5,757 nucleotides of DNA from Gammaproteobacteria bacterium (GTDB taxonomy: Bacteria; Pseudomonadota; Gammaproteobacteria; Steroidobacterales; Steroidobacteraceae). The notes beneath the pieces are model-generated. The model did not search any database and had not been told where the DNA came from. It saw nothing but the letters and a program-made list of their open reading frames with translations. Shown here in pieces: positions 1 through 5,372 of this stretch. The stretch covers positions 1 through 5,757 of the forward strand of contig JASHVF010000205.1 of NCBI GenBank assembly GCA_030039615.1, read 5' to 3'. The stretch's first letter is position 1, and the number at the start of each line of letters is the position of its first letter. The position numbers and the translations under genes are program-made.

Positions 1-1
1 G

Positions 2-1306
2 CTCTTCGGCGATACCACGATCTACGACATGGAGGTCTTCCAGGAGGGCGGCGACCCGGGCGACGTGCCGGTCGCCGCCGGCGCGCGCGCGATGCAGGAC
101 GCACTCCTCGCCTCGCACCCGGGCGCGAGCTGGATGATGCTCGCCTGGCAGGGCAACCCCCGCCAGGACCTGCTGGCGGGCGTCGACCGCACGCGACTCC
201 TCGTCATCGACATCGACCACGACCGCACGCCGCGCGACGACCGCGAGCACGACTTCCAGGGCGCGCCGTTCCTCTTCGGGGGCCTGTGGGAGTTCGGCGG
301 ACGCACCACGCTCGGGGCCAACGTCGGGAACATCACCACGCGCCTCACGCACCTTGCGCGCATCAATGCCAACATGGCGGGGACCGCCCTTTTCACCGAG
401 GGGCTGGGCACCAATCCCTTCGCGCTCGATCTCTTCGCGGAGATGGCCTGGAGGCGCGCCGCGCCGGATATCACGGCGTGGGCGGCGGACTATGCGCGGC
501 GGCGCTACGGCGCCGCCGACGCCCACGCGCTCGCGGCCTGGAAGGTGCTCGCCGCGACCGCCTACGACATCCGCATCGACGACGTCGTCTTCAACAGCGA
601 GCGCGACGCCGCGCAGGAGTCGCTCTTCGACGCGCAGCCGAGCCTTGACTCCAATCGCGCCTCGAACTGGTCCCCCGAGGCGATGCGCTACGATGCAGAG
701 GCCTTCCGCCGCGCACTCCCGGAGCTGCTCGCCGCCGCGCCGCGCTCACCGGGCGGCGCCTACGACCTGGTGGACGTCGCCCGCCAGAGCCTCGCGAACG
801 AAAGCCGCGTGCTGCTGCCGCAGATCAAGGCCGCCTACGACGGCAAGGACCGCGAGCGCTTCGCAGCGCTCACGGCGCGCTGGCTCAGGCTCATGGACCT
901 CGAGGACCAGCTGCTCGCGACCCACCGCGCGTTCCTGGTCGGCACCTGGCTCGCGCAGCTGCAGGGCTGGGCGTCCTCAGCCGCCGAGCGCGCGCGGCTC
1001 GACTACGACGCGCGCTCGCTCCTCACCACCTGGGGAGACCGCAAGGCGAGCGAGGAGGCGAAGCTCCACGACTACGGCAACCGCGACTGGGCCGGGCTGA
1101 CGCGCGACTACTACCGCACCCGCTGGGAGATCTATTTCCGCGCCCTCGATGCAGAGCTGCGCACCGGGCGTGCGGCGCCGCCGATCGACTGGTTCGCGAT
1201 CGGCGAGGCGTGGAATCGCGGCACTCAGCACTACAGCGATCGCCCCCAGGGCGATCCCTATCTCATTGCCGCGCGCGTGGCGGACGAGCTTAAGATCGCG
1301 CCGTGA
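2..1306 (+). CDS. GH89 alpha-N-acetylglucosaminidase, C-terminal part (5' end outside window)
   Basis: The protein hydrolyses terminal alpha-linked N-acetylglucosamine, as human NAGLU does on heparan sulfate and bacterial GH89 enzymes do on GlcNAc-alpha-1,4-Gal of mucins. The open frame enters from the window edge, so about 434 residues are present against about 743 in human NAGLU; the N-terminal domain and first part of the catalytic barrel are missing. Visible in order: FQEGGD, whose Glu (44-46) aligns with human Glu316; WMMLAWQGNP; the strand RLLVIDI; FQGAPFLFGGLWEFGG, the counterpart of human FQGQPFIWCMLHNFGG; FTEGLGTNP, whose Glu (398-400) aligns with Glu446; then the all-helical C-terminal domain with WAADYARRRYG, YDLVDVARQ, FLVGTWL, DYGNRDWAGLTRDYY and RTRWEIYF. 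Both catalytic carboxylates are retained. It overlaps the next gene by 4 bases, so the two are very likely cotranscribed. Family assignment is firm; the natural substrate is inferred. The signal peptide, if any, cannot be seen. Confidence 0.93.
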   Translation, partial: LFGDTTIYDMEVFQEGGDPGDVPVAAGARAMQDALLASHPGASWMMLAWQGNPRQDLLAGVDRTRLLVIDIDHDRTPRDDREHDFQGAPFLFGGLWEFGGRTTLGANVGNITTRLTHLARINANMAGTALFTEGLGTNPFALDLFAEMAWRRAAPDITAWAADYARRRYGAADAHALAAWKVLAATAYDIRIDDVVFNSERDAAQESLFDAQPSLDSNRASNWSPEAMRYDAEAFRRALPELLAAAPRSPGGAYDLVDVARQSLANESRVLLPQIKAAYDGKDRERFAALTARWLRLMDLEDQLLATHRAFLVGTWLAQLQGWASSAAERARLDYDARSLLTTWGDRKASEEAKLHDYGNRDWAGLTRDYYRTRWEIYFRALDAELRTGRAAPPIDWFAIGEAWNRGTQHYSDRPQGDPYLIAARVADELKIAP

Positions 1307-2871
1307 GCCTCTCGAAGTGGAATCGCCGCGAGGTACTGCGCGCCGCGGCCTCGGTCGCCGTCGCCGGCAGCGGCGCCGGTACGCTGAAAGCCGCGCTGCC
1401 GCGCAGCGCCGCCCGCCCCAACATCATTCTCTTCATGCCCGATGAGCTGCGCGCGGATGCGCTCGGCTGCTACGGCAACCCCCTGGTGCGGACGCCGAAC
1501 TTCGACCGGCTGGCGCGCGAGGGCACGCGCTTTGCGAACTGCCACGTGCAGTTCCCGGTGTGCGCGGCGTCCCGCTGCAGCATGGCGACCGGCTGGCCGA
1601 CCAGCGTGCGCGGGCATCGCAGCCTCTACGATTTCCTCAAGCCCGATGAGCCGAACCTGTTCCGCTATCTCAAGCAGGCGGGCTACGACGTCTTCATGTA
1701 CGGCAAGAACGACGTGCTGGCACCCGCCACGATCGCCGGGAGCCTCACCGAGTGGCGCAACCCCCGGGGTCCGGTCGCCGAGTTCGCCGCGATCGAGCAA
1801 CCGCAGTTCCCGACCACCATGCTGCTGCCGGCCGGCGGCGAGCGGCGCGGCACCGGCGACTATGCTGCGATCGAGCTCGCCGCCGGGGTGCTCGGGCGCA
1901 AGCAACCGGAGCGGCCGTTCTGCATCTTCCTCGCGCTCTTCGAGCCGCATCCGCCCTACACCATCGCCGCCGACTTCTACGACCTCTATCGCCCCGCCGA
2001 CGTGCCCGCCCCCGCGCCGCCGGGTCTCGCGCGCCGCCCGCTCTTTCATGAGGCGCTGCGCGAGGCGAGCGGCCTCACCCAGGTCACGGAGGCGACGTTG
2101 CGCAAGGTCCGGGCCGTCTACTACGGCAAGGTGAGCTACGCCGACTGGCTGCTCGGCGAGCTGCTCGGGACGATCGAGCGCACCGGCCACACCGCCGACA
2201 CCGCGCTCCTCGTCTGCTCCGATCACGGCGACTACACCGGCGACTACGGACTCATCGAGAAGTGGCCCTCGGGACTGGAGGACTGCCTCACCCACGTGCC
2301 GCTCATCGCCCGCATCCCGGGCGGCACTGCCGCGCACGTCTCGCCCGAGCTGGTCGAGCTCTACGACGTGATGGCGACCTGCCTCGAGCTCGCCGGCACG
2401 CGCGCGACGCACACCCACTTCGCCCGCAGCCTCGTGCCGCAGCTCCACGGTGCGCCGGGAGACGCCGGGCGCGCCGCCTTCACCGAGGGGGGTTACAACA
2501 GCTACGAGCCGCAGGCCTTCGAGCCGATCATCGAGGGGTTGTATGGACCCAAGACGCGCCTGCAGAACGAGCGCCCCGAGACCATCACGCGCTGCGCCGC
2601 GGTGCGCACGCAGCGCTACAAGTACATCGCGCGCCCCAACGACCAGAGCGAGCTGTACGATTGTGCCGCGGATCCGCAGCTCACGAACAATCGCTTCGGC
2701 GAGGCCTCGATGCGCGCGGTGCAGGCGGCGCTCGAGCGGCGCCTCACCAACTGGTACATCGACACCTCGGGCGTGCCGCCGACCGAGCGCGATGCGCGCG
2801 GCGCGCCGGTGCTGGACCGCGAGCCGCAGCTCGAGCATGTAACACCACCCGACCGACTGCTCGATCACTGA
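1303..2871 (+). CDS. Tat-exported type I sulfatase (formylglycine-dependent)
   Basis: A 522-residue alkaline-phosphatase-fold sulfatase hydrolysing sulfate esters (or sulfamates), probably in the periplasm. The N-terminus carries a twin-arginine signal, NRREVL at residues 7-12 followed by an Ala-rich stretch to about residue 35. The mature part begins with PNIILFMPDELRADALGCYG; D47 and E48 sit at the metal-ligand positions that are usually DD or DQ. The nucleophile motif is C87-A-A-S-R91 followed by CSMATG, so Cys87 is the predicted formylglycine; Ala replaces the usual Pro of CxPSR. Other active-site matches are YGKND (K135), PHPPY (H216), SDHGD (D307, H308) and EKW (K320). The C-terminal subdomain has RYKYI, ELYD and NWYIDTSG, typical of this superfamily. 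The start is GTG at 1303 in a GTGA overlap with the GH89 stop, which places the Tat motif correctly; the next in-frame Met is residue 45, inside the catalytic core. With GH89 it suggests desulfation before or after GlcNAc removal. The exact substrate is not readable. Confidence 0.94.
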   Translation: MSLSKWNRREVLRAAASVAVAGSGAGTLKAALPRSAARPNIILFMPDELRADALGCYGNPLVRTPNFDRLAREGTRFANCHVQFPVCAASRCSMATGWPTSVRGHRSLYDFLKPDEPNLFRYLKQAGYDVFMYGKNDVLAPATIAGSLTEWRNPRGPVAEFAAIEQPQFPTTMLLPAGGERRGTGDYAAIELAAGVLGRKQPERPFCIFLALFEPHPPYTIAADFYDLYRPADVPAPAPPGLARRPLFHEALREASGLTQVTEATLRKVRAVYYGKVSYADWLLGELLGTIERTGHTADTALLVCSDHGDYTGDYGLIEKWPSGLEDCLTHVPLIARIPGGTAAHVSPELVELYDVMATCLELAGTRATHTHFARSLVPQLHGAPGDAGRAAFTEGGYNSYEPQAFEPIIEGLYGPKTRLQNERPETITRCAAVRTQRYKYIARPNDQSELYDCAADPQLTNNRFGEASMRAVQAALERRLTNWYIDTSGVPPTERDARGAPVLDREPQLEHVTPPDRLLDH

Positions 2872-2890
2872 GCAGCGAGCGCACCGTGCC

Positions 2891-3493
2891 TCAGCCGAGG
2901 CGGCTCGCGATTCTCGCCACGTGCTCCCCCTGGAAGCGGCAGATCTCGAGCTCGAGCGCCGTCGGCATGCGCATCTCGCTCCCCGCCCCCGTCACGCAGC
3001 TGGCACCGTAAGGGGTGCCGCCGGTCACCTCGCGCAGCGTCACCAGATCCCTGAAGGTGTAGGGCACGCCGACGACGATCATGCCGTGATGCAGGAGCGT
3101 CGAGTGGAATGAGGTGATGGTCGTCTCCTGGCCGCCGTGCTGGCTCGCGGTGCTGCAGAAGACGCTGCCGAGCTTTCCGACCAGCGCGCCGCGCATCCAC
3201 AACGGCCCGGTCTGATCGAGGAAGTTGCGCATCTGCGCGGCCATGTTGCCGAAGCGCGTCGGCGTGCCGAAGATGATCGCGTCGTATTCGCCGAGCTCCT
3301 CGGGTGTCGCGAGCGGCGCGGCCTGCTCGAGCTTGAAGCCGGACGCCTTGCAGACATCGGGCGGCGCGAGCTCGGGCACCCGCTTCACGACCACCTCGAC
3401 GTTCGCTACACGTTTGACCCCCTCGGCCTGCGCGTAGGCCATGGCCTCGATATGACCATAGCTGCTGTAATAGAGAATCAGAGCTTTGCGCAT
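2891..3493 (-). CDS. wrbA: WrbA-type NAD(P)H:quinone oxidoreductase
   Basis: A 200-residue cytoplasmic FMN flavoprotein of the flavodoxin-like WrbA family, which reduces quinones by two electrons from NAD(P)H and so avoids semiquinone radicals. Length matches the family (E. coli WrbA about 198). FMN-binding signatures are all present: YYSSYGHIEAMA at residues 8-19, FGTPTRFGNMAAQMRNFLDQ from residue 75, ASQHGGQETTITSFHS at 116-131 and LLHHGMIVVG at 133-142, followed by PYGASCVTG and the C-terminal helix. The start is ATG, with an excellent AAGGAG seven bases upstream. It lies 12 bases behind the alpha/beta hydrolase and is almost certainly its operon partner. In aromatic catabolism such enzymes protect against quinones or reduce quinone intermediates, which would suit the neighbours, but that role here is inference. 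It converges on the sulfatase gene with 19 bases between stops. Confidence 0.96.
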   Translation of the reverse strand: MRKALILYYSSYGHIEAMAYAQAEGVKRVANVEVVVKRVPELAPPDVCKASGFKLEQAAPLATPEELGEYDAIIFGTPTRFGNMAAQMRNFLDQTGPLWMRGALVGKLGSVFCSTASQHGGQETTITSFHSTLLHHGMIVVGVPYTFRDLVTLREVTGGTPYGASCVTGAGSEMRMPTALELEICRFQGEHVARIASRLG

Positions 3494-3500
3494 GTGACGG

Positions 3501-3506
3501 CTCCTT
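3501..3506 (-). promoter_or_regulatory. Ribosome binding site of wrbA, overlapping the hydrolase stop codon
   Basis: Read on the minus strand the sequence is TGAAGGAG: the TGA is the stop of the alpha/beta hydrolase and AAGGAG is the Shine-Dalgarno of wrbA, sharing one A. Spacing to the ATG is 7 bases. This fixes the wrbA start and indicates that ribosomes finishing the hydrolase are well placed to initiate wrbA. Confidence 0.85.
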
Positions 3507-4348
3507 CAGGAAGAATGGCTGGCGGGCGCGTGGCGCCCGAGAAACTGACCGCAGAGTTCGCTGTAGGCGTCCGGGCAATCGAGGTTGGGCAGATGGCCGG
3601 CGCCGTCAATGACGCTGCGCTCCGCCCCGAGTTGCCGCGCCAGCGCATCGGCCGCGCGCACGCGCGTCGGCAGGTCGTGCCGGCCGCCGACGATCAGCAT
3701 AGGGACCGCGAGCTTCGCGAGGCGCTCCGGGAGGTCGGACAGCTCGGCGCGCGGCGTGCCGTGCAGGTCGTTGCCGGAGTAGCGCGCGAGCGCGCCGTCG
3801 AGCAGTGCCTGGCTGGCCGGATCCGGGGTGCGCAGCGCGGTGAGCGGATGCCGCGCCCATTCGCGGCGAAACCCGGCCATGCCGCGCTCCTGCACCAGCC
3901 CGCGGTAGTGCGCCAGCAGCACCTCGGTCTCGGTACCGCCGCCGAGCGGCGGCGGTCCGTCGAGGACCAGCGCCCACACCTGCATGCCCGAGGCGGCCGC
4001 CTGCGCCGCGACCCGTGCGCCCTGCGACATGCCGACCAGCGCCGCCTCGCGCAGGCCGAGGTGATCGCAGAGCGCGCGCAGATCCTCGGCGTCGCGCTCG
4101 GTCGAGGAGATGCCGTCCGAGAGACCGTGACCGCGACGATCGAAGCGCACGATGCGGAACTGACCAGCGAGTGAGGCGACCTGCGGGTCCCACATCCCGA
4201 GGTCGAGCGTCCAGCCGTGCACCAGAACGACCGCGGGCCCGCGCCCCTCGTCGCGGTAGCGCAGCCGCGCGCCCGCGAGCGTGAGGAAGCGGTCCGCGGC
4301 GGCGGTCGCGGGCTGCGGCAGGGACGAGCTCAACGCCATGGCTCTCAT
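3506..4348 (-). CDS. alpha/beta hydrolase (lactonase/esterase-like)
   Basis: A 280-residue serine hydrolase of the alpha/beta fold, expected to cleave an ester, lactone or C-C bond of a small molecule in the cytoplasm; no signal peptide is evident. Visible elements: LRYRDEGRGPAVVLVHGW with the HGW oxyanion segment at residues 44-46, VRFDRRGHGLSD at 67-78, the nucleophile elbow GMSQG with Ser108, the acid in GGRHDLPT (Asp225) and the base in GAGHLPNL (His252), so the triad is complete. The overall layout resembles 3-oxoadipate enol-lactonases (PcaD), and the nearby PcaR/PobR-like regulator makes a ring-cleavage-related substrate attractive, but the family is too broad to name one. Start choice is uncertain: ATG at 4346-4348 has no clear Shine-Dalgarno and lies inside an operator-like dyad; the fourth codon (ATG at 4337-4339) has only a close GAGAG. 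An in-frame stop at 4379-4381 limits extension upstream. It is followed by wrbA after 12 bases. Confidence 0.92.
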   Translation of the reverse strand: MRAMALSSSLPQPATAAADRFLTLAGARLRYRDEGRGPAVVLVHGWTLDLGMWDPQVASLAGQFRIVRFDRRGHGLSDGISSTERDAEDLRALCDHLGLREAALVGMSQGARVAAQAAASGMQVWALVLDGPPPLGGGTETEVLLAHYRGLVQERGMAGFRREWARHPLTALRTPDPASQALLDGALARYSGNDLHGTPRAELSDLPERLAKLAVPMLIVGGRHDLPTRVRAADALARQLGAERSVIDGAGHLPNLDCPDAYSELCGQFLGRHAPASHSS

Positions 4349-4371
4349 TCGAATAGCGAAATATTTTTCGC
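4347..4371. promoter_or_regulatory. Operator-like dyads over the start of the alpha/beta hydrolase
   Basis: Two overlapping inverted repeats are visible. ATTCG-AATAG-CGAAA (4347-4361) has the same TTCG-N5-CGAA form as the dyads in front of the regulator and the lyase gene; its reverse complement matches 13 of 15 bases of the core of the 5336-5358 dyad. It overlaps GCGAAA-TATT-TTTCGC (4356-4371), which has perfect 6-base arms. Together they give three TTCG-type half-sites directly before the hydrolase start codon. A likely role is binding of the neighbouring IclR-family protein to block the hydrolase-wrbA operon. The pattern is seen; the binding protein is inferred. Confidence 0.6.
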
Positions 4372-4375
4372 AAAC

Positions 4376-4405
4376 AGGCTAAGGCGGAGCGCGCGCAGGC
4401 GTCAA
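4376..4405 (-). promoter_or_regulatory. Possible sigma-70 promoter of the hydrolase-wrbA operon
   Basis: On the minus strand TTGACG (4405-4400) is a good -35 box, followed 18 bases later by TAGCCT (4381-4376), a weak -10 (3 of 6 matches). Transcription would start near 4369, just before or within the operator-like dyads, a classical repression layout. The same TTGACGC heptamer and similar geometry occur before the lyase gene. The -10 is poor, so the call is tentative; cotranscription from the upstream iclR is also possible across the 76-base gap. Confidence 0.35.
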
Positions 4406-4424
4406 GGAGCCGCAGGCGCGCCGC

Positions 4425-5234
4425 TCACAGCTGCGCGCTGAGCGACAGCCAGGGAGTGGTGGCGAGATCCGCCGACAGCTGCCGGCTCACCCGCTGCAGC
4501 ATCGCGAGCCGCTCGCGCACCATGCGCGTGCGGGTGATGCGGCCGGAGTGGCTCGAGGAGTTGAGCGAGGCGACCACCCGCCCGTGCCGATCGAAGACCG
4601 GCACGGCGAGCGCGATCACCCCGTAGGCGAGCTCGTCCTGCACCGCCGCGTAGCCGGCGCGGCGGCACTCCTCGATGAGCGTGCGCAGCTCTCCCGCATC
4701 GGTCACGGTGCGCTCGGTGAGCGCCTCGAAGCGCGCGTTGTCGAAGTAGCGCTGCAGGCGGTCGAGACTCAGGCCCGCGAGCAGCACCCGCCCCATCGAG
4801 GTCGCGTGCGCCGGGAAACGGCTGCCGACGTGCGCCTCGAGCCGCAGCAGTGTGCGCACCGAGGTGCGCGCCACGTACACGATCTCGACGCCGTCCAGCA
4901 CGCTGAGCGCCGCCGAGTCGGCCGTCTCGCTCGCGACCTCCTCGAGGTGATTCTTGGTGATCTGCTCGATGTTCATCGACTCGAGGTAGGCGGCGCCGAG
5001 CTCGAGCACCTTGGGCCGCAGCAGGAAGCTGCGGCCGTTGCGGGTGACGTAACCGAGCTCCTCGAGCGTCAGCAGGCAGCGGCGCGCGGTCGCCGGCGGC
5101 ACGCACGCGCTGCGGGCGATGTCGCTCAGGGTCAGTGCCGCGTGGTCGCGCCCGAAGGCACGAATGACGCCGAGCCCCTTGGCGAGGCCCCCCATGGATT
5201 CGCGGCGCGCGGGCGCAGTTCTGCGACGTGGCAC
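4425..5234 (-). CDS. IclR-family transcriptional regulator (PcaR/PcaU/PobR-like)
   Basis: A DNA-binding regulator of 269 residues. An N-terminal winged helix-turn-helix spans about residues 14-75 (GGLAKGLGVIRAF, LTLSDIARSACVPPATARRCL, LEELGYV) and the IclR effector domain about 90-255, with ATSMGRVLLAGL (144-155), YAAVQDELAYGVIALAVPVF (195-214), VVASLNSSSHSGR and the closing SRQLSADLA. The DEL-x3-G-x-x-ALAVPVF and S-x-ADL signatures resemble regulators of the beta-ketoadipate pathway (PcaR, PcaU, PobR), so an aromatic or dicarboxylate-type effector is plausible but not shown. The start given is GTG at 5234; an ATG at 5193-5195 (Met14, just before the helix-turn-helix) is an equally credible start, as neither has a clear Shine-Dalgarno. 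It is divergent from the citryl-CoA-lyase-like gene and upstream of the hydrolase and wrbA. A dyad 13 bases before the GTG suggests autoregulation. Confidence 0.94.
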   Translation of the reverse strand: MPRRRTAPARRESMGGLAKGLGVIRAFGRDHAALTLSDIARSACVPPATARRCLLTLEELGYVTRNGRSFLLRPKVLELGAAYLESMNIEQITKNHLEEVASETADSAALSVLDGVEIVYVARTSVRTLLRLEAHVGSRFPAHATSMGRVLLAGLSLDRLQRYFDNARFEALTERTVTDAGELRTLIEECRRAGYAAVQDELAYGVIALAVPVFDRHGRVVASLNSSSHSGRITRTRMVRERLAMLQRVSRQLSADLATTPWLSLSAQL

Positions 5235-5247
5235 GTCGGCGAGTCTA

Positions 5248-5262
5248 TTTCGATATCCGAAA
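5248..5262. promoter_or_regulatory. Operator-like dyad upstream of the iclR-type gene
   Basis: TTTCG-ATATC-CGAAA: perfect 5-base arms around an AT-rich 5-base centre, 13 bases upstream of the regulator's GTG. Its reverse complement shares the 12-base string TTCGGATATCGA with the site at 5322-5333. The size and AT-rich centre suit an IclR-family operator; the position suggests autoregulation. Confidence 0.6.
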
Positions 5263-5288
5263 GCGCGGAAGGGCCGAGTCCCGTGTGC

Positions 5289-5318
5289 TTGACGCTTACC
5301 GTGCGGTGGGTCCAGTAT
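5289..5318 (+). promoter_or_regulatory. Possible sigma-70 promoter of the citryl-CoA-lyase-like gene
   Basis: TTGACG (5289-5294) matches five of six bases of a -35 box. CAGTAT (5313-5318) follows after 18 bases as a weak -10 (3 of 6); TATTTA just beyond is an alternative. The predicted start, near 5325, would fall inside the first of two operator-like dyads. Spacing and the TTGACGC string mirror the putative promoter of the hydrolase-wrbA operon. Confidence 0.35.
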
Positions 5319-5321
5319 TTA

Positions 5322-5333
5322 TTCGGATATCGA
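5322..5333. promoter_or_regulatory. Operator-like site 1 of the lyase gene
   Basis: TTCG-GATAT-CGA, an imperfect member of the TTCG-N5-CGAA family; the right arm degenerates after CGA. All 12 bases are identical to the reverse complement of the site at 5248-5262. It would overlap the transcription start of the putative lyase promoter and is separated by only two bases from the larger dyad at 5336-5358. Confidence 0.5.
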
Positions 5334-5335
5334 CG

Positions 5336-5358
5336 ATAATTTCGCTATACGAAATTAT
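5336..5358. promoter_or_regulatory. Operator-like site 2 of the lyase gene (strongest dyad)
   Basis: Nine-base perfect arms, ATAATTTCG and CGAAATTAT, flank the centre CTATA. This is the longest and most AT-rich inverted repeat of the window and contains the family core TTTCG-N5-CGAAA at 5340-5354. It ends two bases before the GAGG ribosome binding site of the lyase gene. A terminator is unlikely because there is no T-run and it lies before a gene; repressor binding, or occlusion of the translation start in RNA, are the readings I favour. Confidence 0.65.
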
Positions 5359-5360
5359 TC

Positions 5361-5364
5361 GAGG
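5361..5364 (+). promoter_or_regulatory. Ribosome binding site pointing to a CTG start
   Basis: GAGG, within GAGGGGG, lies 8 bases before the CTG at 5373-5375. That spacing is normal for a Shine-Dalgarno and no ATG, GTG or TTG is available in the frame nearby, so this site is the main support for the CTG start. Confidence 0.5.
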
Positions 5365-5372
5365 GGGCGGAT

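Larger units (their letters stand above)
5235..5372. promoter_or_regulatory. Divergent control region between the iclR-type gene and the lyase gene
   Basis: This 138-base gap is markedly more AT-rich than the surrounding coding DNA, most of all at 5311-5360. It holds three TTCG-N5-CGA(A) dyads (listed separately), a candidate promoter for the lyase gene and a GAGG ribosome binding site. No clear promoter for the leftward regulator gene was found; TAGACT (minus strand, 5247-5242) is the nearest -10-like hexamer but lies only 7 bases from the GTG, which would imply a leaderless message or use of the downstream ATG. Confidence 0.75.

Noticed and set aside
22..474. Leftward 150-codon frame and overlapping + frames in the GH89 region
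   Set aside because: They overlap the GH89 catalytic region, which aligns in detail with human NAGLU; the alternatives are Arg/Ser/Pro-rich shadows.
1258..2868. 536-codon open frame on the - strand, antisense to the sulfatase gene
   Set aside because: It lies opposite a gene with a full catalytic motif set; its Arg/Ala/Val-rich composition with no recognisable domain is what high-GC antisense frames give.
2875..2908. Possible bidirectional terminator between the convergent genes: GCGAGC/GCTCGC outer arms and GCCTC-AGCC-GAGGC inner stem
   Set aside because: There is no T-run on either side, the two stems are separated by an unpaired internal segment, and part lies inside the wrbA coding end; in such GC-rich DNA short stems are common. 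A weak or Rho-assisted role remains possible.
3137..4174. 345-codon open frame on the + strand across wrbA and the hydrolase
   Set aside because: It is antisense to two well-supported genes, low in complexity and without a domain I recognise.
4548..5339. 263-codon open frame on the + strand opposite the iclR-type gene and through the control region
   Set aside because: Shadow of the regulator gene; it would read through the operator-like dyad and candidate promoter and has no family signature.
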